This document shows positions 52,044 to 61,301 of a stretch of 64,000 bases of DNA, piece by piece (positions within the stretch are counted from its first letter, which is position 1; each line of letters opens with the position of its first letter). The notes under the pieces were generated by a model. That model searched no databases and was not told where the DNA came from. It saw only the letters and a list, made by a program, of their open reading frames with translations. Origin of the DNA: Telluribacter roseus (GTDB lineage: Bacteria; Bacteroidota; Bacteroidia; Cytophagales; Spirosomataceae); assembly GCF_017355915.2 (NCBI RefSeq), contig NZ_JAFEUV020000003.1, forward strand, positions 256,858 through 320,857. Direction: 5' to 3'. A program made the translations under genes and the position numbers.

Positions 52044-54152
52044 ATGAGAAAGTACCTGATCACCCTGATACCTGTGGTGTTGCTGGGATGGCAACAGCGG
52101 CCGGTGCTTGAGCACGGCGTAGAACTGTCGCCATCGTCAAGTACTGCTATGGAGGAGGAGTTGCAACCCACCGCGTCTCAGTTTCGCGCGGAGGCATTGG
52201 TAACCCGTATTTTAACCAATTATCATTACCGCAAAACGAAGCTGAATGACTCCCTCTCTTCAGTAGTCTTTGACAAGTATCTGGGCGATATTGACCACAA
52301 CCGGTTGTACTTTCTGGCGTCGGATGTGGCCCAATTTGAAAAACACAGGTACTCATTTGATGATTTTCTGACCAAAGGTGAGCTGCAGGTACCTTACGAT
52401 ATGTACAACCTGTTCCGGAAGCGGTACAAGGAGCGCAGCGAGTATATTCAGAAGCTTCTGAGCCAGCCTAAGCCATTTGACTTCAGTGTCGACGAAACGC
52501 TGAATACAGATCGTGAGAAGGTGGCCTGGGCCAAAACGAACGATGAGCTCAACGATATCTGGCGCAAGTACATCAAGAGCGAGGCTCTGGATCTGAAACT
52601 GACCGGTAAGGCCGACTCCGCGGTGGTAACTACCCTGCGTGACCGCTACAAGAACCGTGATCGCGGTCTGGAGCGTATCCGCACCGAGCAGGTATTCCAG
52701 ATGTACATGAATTCCTTTGCCGAGTCGCTTGATCCGCACACCAATTATATGTCGCCTACCTCGGCCGATCGTTTCAAGCAGGACATGAGCCTGTCGCTGG
52801 AAGGTATTGGGGCGTTGTTGAGAGAAGAGGACAACTATATCAAAATTGTGGATGTTATTCCCGGCGGTCCCGCTTTTAAGGGCAAGCAGCTGAAGAAGGA
52901 AGATCGCATTATTGGTGTGGCTCAGGGAGATGAAGGAAAAATGACTGATATTGTGGGTTGGTTTGTGGATGATGCTGTCAAACTGATCAAGGGACCCAAA
53001 GGAACTGTAGTACGTCTGCAGGTACTTCCGGTCAACGCACTGCCTAATACTCCTCCCAAGGAGATTCGTCTGGTGCGTGAAAAAGTAAAACTGGAAGAGC
53101 AGGGTGCCAAGAAAGAGGTAGTGACCATCAACCAGGGCAACCACAACTATAAGATTGGAGTAATCGATATCCCTACCTTCTACCGTGACTTTGAAGGAGC
53201 GCAGCAGCGCGAGAAGGAGTTCTCGAGTACTACCCGTGACGTACAGAAGCTGATCGACGAGCTGAAGGCTGAGAAAGTAGACGGTATCGTGATAGACTTG
53301 CGTAACAACGGAGGTGGATCGCTGACCGAAGCTATTTCATTGACCGGCTTGTTTATCAACAAAGGCCCTGTGGTACAGGTGAAGGAGTCGATGGGAGATA
53401 TCGAAGTACAGGCTGATACCGATCCGTCGGTAGCTTATACAGGTCCGCTGGCGGTAATTGTAAACCGTTTTAGCGCCTCGGCTTCTGAGATTTTTGCGGC
53501 GGCTATCCAGGATTACAAGCGTGGATTGATCGTAGGCGAGCAGACGTATGGTAAAGGTACCGTTCAGACGCTGATCGACCTGAACCAGTGGATGCCGAAG
53601 GAAAGCGAGCAGCTGGGACAGGTTAAAATGACCGTGGCTAAGTTCTACCGGATTAATGGTAGCAGTACCCAGCTTCGTGGTGTAATGCCGGATGTAGAGC
53701 TACCTACTGCCTTTAAGATAAATGAGTACGGGGAAGGCTCACAGAAGAGTGCACTACCCTGGGATCAGATAGCTTCTACCCGCTTTGAGATCACAGACAA
53801 CATCAGCGATAAGCTGGTGAGCCAGGTCAAAGACAAGTATAATCAGCGTCTGCGTAGCGACGAGGAGCTGAAAAAACTAGCCGAAGATCTAGAGTCGTTC
53901 CGTAAGGCCCGTGAAGATAAGACGGTATCGCTGCAGGAGTCGAAGCGTAAAAAAGAACGCGAAGAAGCCGAGAAGAAGCGGGCTGCTCTTACCAAACTGG
54001 GTGAAACTGATTTGGACGCCGAGGAGGAAGACACAACCGCGAAAGCTGATACCAAGAAGAAGGATGTGTATATCACCGAAACCGGACGTATTCTGGCTGA
54101 CCTGATTACTTTTTCGAAGGAGCCTAGCCTGGCAGGCACCAAGAAGAAATAA
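52044..54152 (+). CDS. Carboxy-terminal processing protease (Prc/Tsp type, S41)
   Basis: ATG 52044 is chosen over a TTG six bases upstream. The product has 702 residues: signal-like N-terminus, helical N-terminal domain (about 50-230), PDZ domain (about 240-330, SLEGIGALLREEDNYIKIVDVIPGG), the S41 core and a Lys/Glu-rich C-terminal helical DUF3340-type part (about 580-690). The SASASE box (477-482) contains the catalytic Ser, and the GEQTYGKG motif supplies Lys. It degrades or trims periplasmic proteins from the C-terminus. It is co-transcribed with the FKBP gene. Confidence 0.95.
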   Translation: MRKYLITLIPVVLLGWQQRPVLEHGVELSPSSSTAMEEELQPTASQFRAEALVTRILTNYHYRKTKLNDSLSSVVFDKYLGDIDHNRLYFLASDVAQFEKHRYSFDDFLTKGELQVPYDMYNLFRKRYKERSEYIQKLLSQPKPFDFSVDETLNTDREKVAWAKTNDELNDIWRKYIKSEALDLKLTGKADSAVVTTLRDRYKNRDRGLERIRTEQVFQMYMNSFAESLDPHTNYMSPTSADRFKQDMSLSLEGIGALLREEDNYIKIVDVIPGGPAFKGKQLKKEDRIIGVAQGDEGKMTDIVGWFVDDAVKLIKGPKGTVVRLQVLPVNALPNTPPKEIRLVREKVKLEEQGAKKEVVTINQGNHNYKIGVIDIPTFYRDFEGAQQREKEFSSTTRDVQKLIDELKAEKVDGIVIDLRNNGGGSLTEAISLTGLFINKGPVVQVKESMGDIEVQADTDPSVAYTGPLAVIVNRFSASASEIFAAAIQDYKRGLIVGEQTYGKGTVQTLIDLNQWMPKESEQLGQVKMTVAKFYRINGSSTQLRGVMPDVELPTAFKINEYGEGSQKSALPWDQIASTRFEITDNISDKLVSQVKDKYNQRLRSDEELKKLAEDLESFRKAREDKTVSLQESKRKKEREEAEKKRAALTKLGETDLDAEEEDTTAKADTKKKDVYITETGRILADLITFSKEPSLAGTKKK

Positions 54153-54168
54153 TACAATAAACTAATGC

Positions 54169-54210
54169 AAAAGCGACCGCTCCGGATCTTGCCGGGGTGG
54201 TCGCTTTTGT
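54169..54210 (+). terminator. Terminator of the FKBP-protease operon
   Basis: AAAAGCGACC (54169-54178) pairs with GGTCGCTTTT (54199-54208) around a 20-base loop that itself contains GC-rich pairing. T-run in the second arm. The next gene starts only 27 bases later. Confidence 0.75.
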
Positions 54211-54234
54211 AATTTATCAGCTCATAGCTACTGT

Positions 54235-54969
54235 ATGCGCCCCGGCTTTATAGTTAAAGATTTCCTCCATTTTCTTCGCAATCCTACCTATTCGCTGGCT
54301 GACGTGCCCGTGCGGCTGCGGGTAGTTTTGGGACTTTTTGTAGCTCTGACCATTTTCAGAGCCGCCGCCATTGTGGCCGATGTGTGGCTGATTAGGCCGA
54401 TAGCCAAGCTGCTCAGCCATCAGGACCTGGCCCGGCAGACGGTTTATTCGACGAGTCTGCTGGAACTGGTGGTGGGTTCTCTGGTAATGGCGCCACTGGT
54501 TGAAGAACTGGCCTATCGCTGGGGGCTTCACTACTCACCGGCGCGTATTGCCCTGTCGCTGGGACTGATCGTGTTTTACTGGCTGCCGTTTGGAGGGACC
54601 TATTCGACCAACATTATTCAGGTACTTAATCAGCCGGGCTTCTATCTGATGGTCGTTATGGCTGCCGTAGCGGGGCTTACTGCCTTTGCTTTGCTAAGCG
54701 TCCCGCTCCTGGAGGCTTCTTTTCGCCGGCGCTGGCAGCAGCAGTTTGGTCTTATTTTCTACCTGTCGTCGCTGCTCTTCGGCCTGATGCATATCTTCAA
54801 TGTAGCCGAACTGACGTGGAGTGTATGGCTGCTGGCCCCCTTTATTACGGTACAGCAGATTGTATTTGGCTTGTTCAATGGCTATGTACGTATGCGCTTT
54901 GGCTTTATGCATGCGGTAGTGCAGCACGCTCTATTCAACCTGATCCCCCTTTTACTACTGTATGTATAG
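54235..54969 (+). CDS. CPBP-family intramembrane metalloprotease
   Basis: The 244-residue protein has about six hydrophobic segments and the three CPBP motifs: EE-x3-R at Glu90-Glu91-Arg95 (VEELAYRW), the F-x3-H motif SLLFGLMH and the His/Asn motif HALFNL near the C-terminus. It is an inner-membrane protease of the CAAX-prenyl-protease/bacteriocin-processing superfamily. Substrate unknown; no bacteriocin gene is nearby. The stop is 5 bases from that of the convergent MATE gene. Confidence 0.88.
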   Translation: MRPGFIVKDFLHFLRNPTYSLADVPVRLRVVLGLFVALTIFRAAAIVADVWLIRPIAKLLSHQDLARQTVYSTSLLELVVGSLVMAPLVEELAYRWGLHYSPARIALSLGLIVFYWLPFGGTYSTNIIQVLNQPGFYLMVVMAAVAGLTAFALLSVPLLEASFRRRWQQQFGLIFYLSSLLFGLMHIFNVAELTWSVWLLAPFITVQQIVFGLFNGYVRMRFGFMHAVVQHALFNLIPLLLLYV

Positions 54970-54974
54970 TAGCA

Positions 54975-56342
54975 TCAGTGGCCAGTCACTGCCTCAGGCT
55001 TTACCTCGTCCAGCCTGACCCGTCGGAGTTTCCGGAAGAATCGGATGGTGAGCAGCAGCGCTGATACCGTCAGACCTACCGATAAGCCGATCCACACGCC
55101 CGTCACATCCATGCCCAGCGGGAAAGCAAATACATAGCTCATGGGTAGTGCCAGTCCCCAGTAGGCAAACAGCGTAATAACCGTAGGAATATTGACATCG
55201 GCGATACCTCGCAAGGTACCCAGCCCTACTACCTGTATACCATCCGAAAGCTGAAAGAAGCCGGCAATGATGACCAGACCTGCGGCAATGGTAGCTACTT
55301 CTGGAGAGTCCCGTATGTAGAGGCTCACCAGCCAGTCGTTGGCTGTAAGGAAGAGGATGCAGCAGAGCCCCATAAATGCCGCTACCAGCAGGAAGGCAGC
55401 CGTACCTGCTCTACGTACAGCCTGTATACTGCGTTGCCCCACGGCCATACCCACCCGGATACTCCCCGCGGCGGCAATACCCGTAGCCATCATATAGGTA
55501 GTAGAGGCCATGTTGATGGCTATCTGGTGAGCGGCCAGTTGGGGCTCGCCCAGCCAGCCAATCATGATCACGGCCAGTGAGAAGGCGGCAATTTCAAAGA
55601 AAAACTGAAATCCACCCGGGAGCCCCAGCTTCAGGATTTTGGTCCGGAGGGCCTGTAACGATGATCCAGGGGCGAAAGCCGTGAAGTAAGGCCGAAAGAA
55701 GACGTCCCGCTTCACGTAGAACCAGATGGCTACGGCCATATAGATCCGGGAAAGCAAAGTACCCACGGCGGCACCCAGGAATCCCATGCTCAGGATGAGA
55801 GCGTAGTTGAGGATAGCGTTCAGTGCAAGGGCCGACATGGTAATATACATCGCTACCCGCGGGCGCGAGAGGCCATCGCAAAGCTGCCGCACGGCCACGA
55901 ATAGCAACAGAGGTATATTGGAAATGGTAATAATAATCATGAACGGACGGGCCAGTTCGGTTATATCAGCCGTCTGGCGGAAGATTTCGAACTGCCAGGC
56001 AAGCAGCAGGCCGATTACCCCCAGTACTATCCCCAGTAGCCACGCCACCTGGGTACCTGCTTTGTACAGGCGGCTTATTTCGGCTTTTTCGCCCTGTCCG
56101 TTGGCTCTAGACACCAGTGCTGATACGATGGAAAGCCCGCCTACTCCGATGCTACCGATCAGGAAGGTGACCGAGTTGGCAATACCGGCGGCCCCCAGCG
56201 GCACCGCGCCCAGCAGCCGCCCGATCATGAGGTTGTCGGTTACGCCCATAAGTACCACTCCCAACTGAGCCACCACGATGGGAATGCTTAACTCAAAGGT
56301 CTTTTTTATATCACGTTGGTATAGTCGCACTAAAGGATGCAT
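54975..56342 (-). CDS. MATE-family multidrug/Na+ antiporter
   Basis: The 455-residue protein has 12 predicted membrane helices in two halves, with the family start LSIPIVVAQLGVVLMGVTDNLMIGRLLG and the second-half equivalents (LKLGLPGGFQFFFEIAAFSLAVIMIGWLG, AHQIAINMASTTYMMATGIAAAGSIRVG). It exports cationic drugs or metabolites in exchange for Na+ or H+. It resembles NorM. The start ATG 56340-56342 lies divergent to the DUF4290 gene. Confidence 0.93.
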   Translation of the reverse strand: MHPLVRLYQRDIKKTFELSIPIVVAQLGVVLMGVTDNLMIGRLLGAVPLGAAGIANSVTFLIGSIGVGGLSIVSALVSRANGQGEKAEISRLYKAGTQVAWLLGIVLGVIGLLLAWQFEIFRQTADITELARPFMIIITISNIPLLLFVAVRQLCDGLSRPRVAMYITMSALALNAILNYALILSMGFLGAAVGTLLSRIYMAVAIWFYVKRDVFFRPYFTAFAPGSSLQALRTKILKLGLPGGFQFFFEIAAFSLAVIMIGWLGEPQLAAHQIAINMASTTYMMATGIAAAGSIRVGMAVGQRSIQAVRRAGTAAFLLVAAFMGLCCILFLTANDWLVSLYIRDSPEVATIAAGLVIIAGFFQLSDGIQVVGLGTLRGIADVNIPTVITLFAYWGLALPMSYVFAFPLGMDVTGVWIGLSVGLTVSALLLTIRFFRKLRRVRLDEVKPEAVTGH

Positions 56343-56450
56343 ACACTCTTTCTAATCTGCTGATTTTGATTTGGGCCTGCAAAAGTACAAAAACAAACCC
56401 GGACCAGCTGCTTCTGGGTTACATCAACTTTTTTCTCAGAAAAAACTTCT

Positions 56451-56458
56451 TAATTTTG
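56451..56458 (+). promoter_or_regulatory. -7 box (TAATTTTG) of the DUF4290 gene
   Basis: Exact TAnnTTTG match with a T-run (56428-56434) at the -33 distance. Transcription should begin near 56465, 17 bases before the TTG start at 56482. Confidence 0.6.
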
Positions 56459-56481
56459 TCTCTCTAAAAATCTTCACGCTC

Positions 56482-57216
56482 TTGAAAGAATACGGTAGCA
56501 ACGTACAGAAACTCGCGGATCACATCACTGCCATGCAGGATCGCGACAAGCGCAATCTCTACGCGCATATTTTGGTGGAGCTTATGCGTCAGATTCATCC
56601 TAACATGAAGGATAATCAGGACTACTACAATAAGCTTTGGGATGATCTTTATATTATGTCGGGTTTTGAACTGGATGTTGATAGTCCCTATCCACCGCCG
56701 TCCAAAGAAGTACTGGGCCGCAAACCATTAAGAGTGGATTACAATCAGCAGAACCTTAACTTCCGCCACTACGGCCGGAACGTGGAGCTACTGGTAGAGA
56801 AAGCCATCCAGACCGAAGACAAGGATGACCGTCTGGCTTTTGTATCGTACCTGTTCAGGCTGATGCGCTCATTCTATAATACCTGGAATAAGGATAATCC
56901 GGAAGATGTCGTGCTCCTGGAGCATCTGGAGATCCTGGCGGATGGGCAGCTAAATGATGAGATTGCCTATATTCGTCAGAATGGACCGATAGAATCTTCG
57001 CCCAAAGATCGGAACAGCAATCCGGAGCGTGGCCGCAATACCCAACCTACCGGCTACCAGGCTCAGACGAATAACTACAATGCCGGAAATGACCGGTCTC
57101 AGAATAACTCCAATACTAATCGTAACCGGCACAACAACAACAACAACAACAATAAGTACTCAAACCGGCATAATAACAACAACAATAACAATAATAACCG
57201 AAACCGCAGGAAGTAA
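56482..57216 (+). CDS. DUF4290 protein with Asn-rich tail
   Basis: The start is set at TTG 56482, giving LKEYGSNVQKLADHI at the N-terminus, which matches the family's usual beginning. The in-frame upstream TTG at 56371 lies before the promoter, so that start is excluded. The DUF4290 domain covers about residues 3-180 (HPNMKDNQDYYNKLWDDLYIMSGFELDVDSPYPPP is the family core). A low-complexity tail follows, with two Asn runs of seven and nine residues. The family is confined to Bacteroidota and often sits by murA; its role is unknown. Confidence 0.8.
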   Translation: MKEYGSNVQKLADHITAMQDRDKRNLYAHILVELMRQIHPNMKDNQDYYNKLWDDLYIMSGFELDVDSPYPPPSKEVLGRKPLRVDYNQQNLNFRHYGRNVELLVEKAIQTEDKDDRLAFVSYLFRLMRSFYNTWNKDNPEDVVLLEHLEILADGQLNDEIAYIRQNGPIESSPKDRNSNPERGRNTQPTGYQAQTNNYNAGNDRSQNNSNTNRNRHNNNNNNNKYSNRHNNNNNNNNNRNRRK

Positions 57217-57423
57217 CGATCACATCCGATTTAAGTTACTTTTTACACACTACTGGTCCGGATCTCCCAACCAAAGCGGGTTTAGGTAGTTTGGTACTTA
57301 GGTTACAATACATTCACCATCGAGAGCTTTTGCAGTCAGCAAATGTAAAACCATACGCTGACTGAGCCGGTTATTTCGATAGCCAAGACTTTTACGGCAT
57401 TTTCTAAGACTTTACAATTACAT

Positions 57424-58731
57424 ATGGCTTCATTCAAAATAGCAGGCGACTGCCGCCTTAAAGGAGAACTAATACCCCAGGGGGCTAAAAACGAGGCGCT
57501 GCAGATCCTGTGCGCAGTACTACTCACCAAAGAACCCGTTACTATTCATAATATCCCTAATATCCGCGATGTAAATCAGCTTATCGATCTATTGAGGGAT
57601 CTGGGGGTCCGGCAGACCCGCCTGAGCGAATCATCCATCCAATTTGAAGCCAGTGATGTAAACGTGGAGCATCTGGAGTCAGACTCCTATCGTCAGAAAG
57701 GATCCGCACTACGTGGTTCGGTAATGCTGCTGGGGCCCATGCTGGCCCGCTTCCGGAAGGGGCGTATACCCCGCCCGGGTGGAGACAAGATTGGCCGCCG
57801 CCGCATGGATACCCACTTTATCGGGTTCGAGAAGCTGGGAGCTAAGTTCTCTTTTTCGAGCGATGACGACGGGTTCTATAAAGTAGATGCTACCAACCTC
57901 AAAGGTACCTATATACTACTGGACGAAGCCTCTGTGACGGGTACGGCCAACGTACTGATGGCTGCTGTCATGGCCGAAGGTACTACTACGATCTACAATG
58001 CCGCCTGCGAACCTTACCTGCAGCAACTGTGCCGGATGCTCAACCGCATGGGAGCTAAGATATCCGGTATAGGCTCTAACATGCTGATCATTGAAGGTGT
58101 AGCCGAACTGCACGGAACGGAGCATACGATGCTTCCCGATATGATCGAGATTGGTAGCTTCATCGGCCTGGCTGCCATGACCCAGTCGGAGATCACCATC
58201 AAAAACTGCCAGATCCCGATGCTCGGAATCATCCCTGATATATTCAAAAGACTGGGTATCCAGATGGAGTTCCGGGGCGACGATATATTCATCCCGGCGC
58301 AGGAGCGCTACCGCATCGAGACCTTCCTCGATGGCTCTACCATGACCGTTGCCGATGCTCCCTGGCCGGGCTTCACGCCTGACCTGCTCAGCATTGTACT
58401 GGTGACGGCCGTACAGGCCGAGGGAACAGTGCTGATTCACCAGAAAATGTTCGAGAGCCGCCTGTTCTTTGTAGATAAGCTGATCGAGATGGGAGCGCAG
58501 ATTGTACTTTGCGATCCGCACCGTGCCATCGTAGTAGGTCTTAACCGGGCCACGCAGCTACGGGGTATCCGGATGACTTCGCCTGATATCAGAGCCGGTG
58601 TAGCCCTGCTGATCGCTGCCATGTCAGCCAAGGGCGTAAGTATCATTGATAACATTGAGCAGATAGACCGTGGTTATCAGAATATCGATACACGTCTGAA
58701 CGCCATCGGTGCCGAGATCGTACGGTTATAA
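57424..58731 (+). CDS. murA: UDP-N-acetylglucosamine 1-carboxyvinyltransferase (MurA)
   Basis: The 435-residue protein has the two-domain EPSP-synthase-like fold. The substrate Lys22-Asn23 lies in PQGAKNEALQILCAVLL, and the C-terminal half ends with GVALLIAAMSAKG and DRGYQNID. It adds PEP to UDP-GlcNAc, the first committed step of peptidoglycan synthesis. The flexible active-site loop reads RPGGDKIGRRRMD: Asp121 stands where most MurA proteins have the Cys attacked by fosfomycin, so intrinsic fosfomycin resistance is expected. It follows DUF4290 and ends at a strong hairpin. Confidence 0.97.
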   Translation: MASFKIAGDCRLKGELIPQGAKNEALQILCAVLLTKEPVTIHNIPNIRDVNQLIDLLRDLGVRQTRLSESSIQFEASDVNVEHLESDSYRQKGSALRGSVMLLGPMLARFRKGRIPRPGGDKIGRRRMDTHFIGFEKLGAKFSFSSDDDGFYKVDATNLKGTYILLDEASVTGTANVLMAAVMAEGTTTIYNAACEPYLQQLCRMLNRMGAKISGIGSNMLIIEGVAELHGTEHTMLPDMIEIGSFIGLAAMTQSEITIKNCQIPMLGIIPDIFKRLGIQMEFRGDDIFIPAQERYRIETFLDGSTMTVADAPWPGFTPDLLSIVLVTAVQAEGTVLIHQKMFESRLFFVDKLIEMGAQIVLCDPHRAIVVGLNRATQLRGIRMTSPDIRAGVALLIAAMSAKGVSIIDNIEQIDRGYQNIDTRLNAIGAEIVRL

Positions 58732-58752
58732 TTTAGTCTTTATATCATAAAT

Positions 58753-58785
58753 AAAGGCGAGCTCCGGAAGGTAGCTCGCCTTTGT
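58753..58785. terminator. Terminator between murA and the Wzi-like gene
   Basis: AAAGGCGAGCT (58753-58763) pairs perfectly with AGCTCGCCTTT (58773-58783), then TGTCTTTT. Convergent genes on both sides. Confidence 0.85.
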
Positions 58786-58788
58786 CTT

Positions 58789-60381
58789 TTAAAAGGGTAG
58801 CCGGTGAAGCAAATCAGGTGCTGGTCGGGTACTCCATCCGGTAGTTCTAAGGCCCAGGTACATGCCCAACGCCGTTGGGTATAAGTCTCCGCGATCATAC
58901 GCCACCTGACCTATCAGTCGGGTATTGCCCCAGGTGAAGGCAGGAAGCTCAAAGCCCAGGAACGAAGACAGCTGACTCACTTCCGGATTGAAGGCGACAT
59001 TATGGTTACCAAAGTTCTGGCTGTAGGAAACCTTCGCTCGCAGCAGCACCTGGTTGGCGACAAGCGCTTCGGCCCCCACGTGGTACACAATCATGCTGTT
59101 GTTCGGGAAAAATTCACCGTTGCCACCCACTTCCGGGCGGATCTCAGCCCGTGGCGCGATGAAGGGAGTACCCAGTCCTCGTCCGAAGTACGACCATCCC
59201 TCGCGGTATTGTCCGTGGTTAAAGTAGTTGTCGTTGCCCATAAAGCGCGAGCCGGGTACTACAAACGTCGCTCCTGACTGACTTCGGGTATAGAGCCACT
59301 CCAGGAGGGCTCCCCGAAGCTGGAAGAATGGCTTGTAATCGGGAGTAGCTCTGGACCTCCACCTTAGTCCGTATAGCCCGTCCGGGAAGTTACGGAATAC
59401 CAGTCCCGAGGCATCTTCAAACGGGTGCTGATGGTACAGGAGCAGGGTACCTCCCGAAAAGCGGTAGTCCATCGCCATGTCGTAGTGGCCTACGTGGTTG
59501 CCGACGCGGTTGGTCCCGTCAAATACGGTGTAGCGGTCATTCTTAGCCTGCTTGGGCAACTTGCCCAGCAATATTCCCCACACAAAATCTTCGAAAGTTC
59601 GGGTGAGCTTACCGTTGACGGCCACCGGGTTGTTGAGCAGGTACTCGGCTTCTCCTCCCCAGGTAGCATGGTGATTTAGTCCTACAAAGATGTGAAACCG
59701 TCCACGGTCCGGCCCGAAGCGGGCAGCTATGTTCTTTTGATGCAGCAGGGCCTTCTGAATATAGGGCGTGTTGAACCAGCCGTGCGAAAAAGTACCCTTG
59801 ATGCCAACAAAGTCGTGCAGAAAAGGCAGGGATACGTAGTCCGGTATCCGGATTTGTACCTTGGGTATCGGTAAGGCATTACCAGCCCAAGAGTAGGAGC
59901 CGGAGGTAAGGGTAGTATCCATCACCCCGAATACCTCGCGGCGACGTCCGGCCATAACTTCAATAAACCGCCAGCCCACCTTGGCGTAGGCTTCGGGTAG
60001 AAGTACCTGCGGATCGGCACCGATATTCAACACCCCCTCGACGCCCGCGCCCCAGCTCAGCGAGCGGGTACTGGTACGGGTAATAGTATCCGTGGTGGCC
60101 AGTCGGGAGTCATAGTGAAGGCCCAGTAGAGCCGACGCAGTAGGAGTAGACCGTGGTACGCGTCCCCACTGGTTGGCTCTAAGCCAGAAAGGAGTCGCAA
60201 CATCTGACGAGACGTACCCTCCGGCCTGGCCGTAGGTATACAGGCCCGCGGGTTGTGCCGCAGCAAAAGCCTGCACCAGCAGCACCAGCATAACTGAACT
60301 AATCCAGCGATATCGGTAGGGGAGGCGGGGCAATCTGTTGGCGGAGGGAAAAAGTGGAGCGTAGAGACATGCCATAGGCAT
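58789..60381 (-). CDS. Capsule-assembly Wzi-family outer-membrane protein
   Basis: From ATG 60381 (530 residues; the frame extends to a TTG at 60447) the product has a signal peptide ending near AFAAAQ and a large barrel. The Wzi-type pattern is visible: TPFWLRANQWGRVP near the N-terminus, FEDFVWGILLGKLPKQAKNDRY, DMAMDYRFSGGTLLLYHQHPFED and NGEFFPNNSMIVYHVGAEAL. Wzi proteins are outer-membrane lectins that anchor capsular or exopolysaccharide to the cell surface. No other capsule genes are adjacent. Confidence 0.85.
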   Translation of the reverse strand: MPMACLYAPLFPSANRLPRLPYRYRWISSVMLVLLVQAFAAAQPAGLYTYGQAGGYVSSDVATPFWLRANQWGRVPRSTPTASALLGLHYDSRLATTDTITRTSTRSLSWGAGVEGVLNIGADPQVLLPEAYAKVGWRFIEVMAGRRREVFGVMDTTLTSGSYSWAGNALPIPKVQIRIPDYVSLPFLHDFVGIKGTFSHGWFNTPYIQKALLHQKNIAARFGPDRGRFHIFVGLNHHATWGGEAEYLLNNPVAVNGKLTRTFEDFVWGILLGKLPKQAKNDRYTVFDGTNRVGNHVGHYDMAMDYRFSGGTLLLYHQHPFEDASGLVFRNFPDGLYGLRWRSRATPDYKPFFQLRGALLEWLYTRSQSGATFVVPGSRFMGNDNYFNHGQYREGWSYFGRGLGTPFIAPRAEIRPEVGGNGEFFPNNSMIVYHVGAEALVANQVLLRAKVSYSQNFGNHNVAFNPEVSQLSSFLGFELPAFTWGNTRLIGQVAYDRGDLYPTALGMYLGLRTTGWSTRPAPDLLHRLPF

Positions 60382-60463
60382 CGGTGATTCAGGGTTAAGG
60401 ATTATTTTCCGGATACATGCAGGGGAAGTGCAGTATGTAAAAAGCAATTCAGAGCCGTTTTGT

Positions 60464-61207
60464 TTAGACTTCTTCCCGACTCCCTATACGCAGGAGCAGG
60501 GGGAACTCAACGCTACGGACTCCTTCAATCCAGTAAGGAACTAGCATCTCTTCCAATCCGGCTACCGGATCGTACTGTTTAACTCGCTGAAAATGACGCA
60601 CTGCTGACCAGGTACGCAGGTAGTTGGTAAAGGTAGGGAGCGACCAATCATACTGTATTTTATAGGCTCCCATCAGATTTATTTCTTTGTATGGGAAAGG
60701 AATGGTAACGTATTCTTCATCCAGGTAGCGGCGCTCGGCATCCCAGTAGGGGCCTACGGTATGGGTATAAAAGTAGTCGATGATCGGATCTATATCGGGT
60801 GCAACGCGGCACAGGCCGTACCCTATCACCGCCAGCAGGCCGCCCGGCCGCAGTACACGGTTAACTTCTCCGTAGAACTTCTCAAAACTAAACCAGTGAA
60901 TGGCCTGTGCTACGGTAACCAGGTCGAAGGTGCTATCGGGGGCAGAAGTACGCTCCGCGGGCTCAACAAGGTAGGTAATGTTGTGTTTTTGGGGCGCTTC
61001 CAACAGTTGCTGCGCACTGATATCGGTAGCAATTACTTTGTCGAAATTCTCCGACAGGAGTACGGCCAGTTGTCCATTGCCGGTGCCGCAGTCCCAGGCG
61101 GTGTGCCGGGCGGGAGCCAGTGAAGCGAGTTCCTCTACAAGGGCAGTCGGGTAGGTGGGTCTGTATTGTGCATAGTGTGCGGCCTGTTCTGAAAAAAGGT
61201 CCTTCAT
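60464..61207 (-). CDS. Class I SAM-dependent methyltransferase
   Basis: ATG 61207 gives 247 residues starting MKDLFSEQAAHYAQYRPTYP, the common beginning of the Methyltransf_11 type. The SAM site is DCGTGNGQLAVLL (motif I), with IATDIS (motif II) and AQAIHWFSFEKFYGEVNRVLRPGG (motif post-II to III). Substrate unknown. Divergent from the DUF3267 gene, 94 bases away. Confidence 0.88.
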   Translation of the reverse strand: MKDLFSEQAAHYAQYRPTYPTALVEELASLAPARHTAWDCGTGNGQLAVLLSENFDKVIATDISAQQLLEAPQKHNITYLVEPAERTSAPDSTFDLVTVAQAIHWFSFEKFYGEVNRVLRPGGLLAVIGYGLCRVAPDIDPIIDYFYTHTVGPYWDAERRYLDEEYVTIPFPYKEINLMGAYKIQYDWSLPTFTNYLRTWSAVRHFQRVKQYDPVAGLEEMLVPYWIEGVRSVEFPLLLRIGSREEV

Positions 61208-61301
61208 AGGCTCAATAATTAGTGTGTGGCTATGAAAGATAAATAATTTTTGCACATCTTGTTGCAACTCTCCTCCTTAACTAAATAATATCATCTACGA
61301 G

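Noticed and set aside
54169-54969. CPBP protease as a bacteriocin-processing gene
   Set aside because: No small precursor or transporter gene is nearby; treated as an orphan CPBP member.
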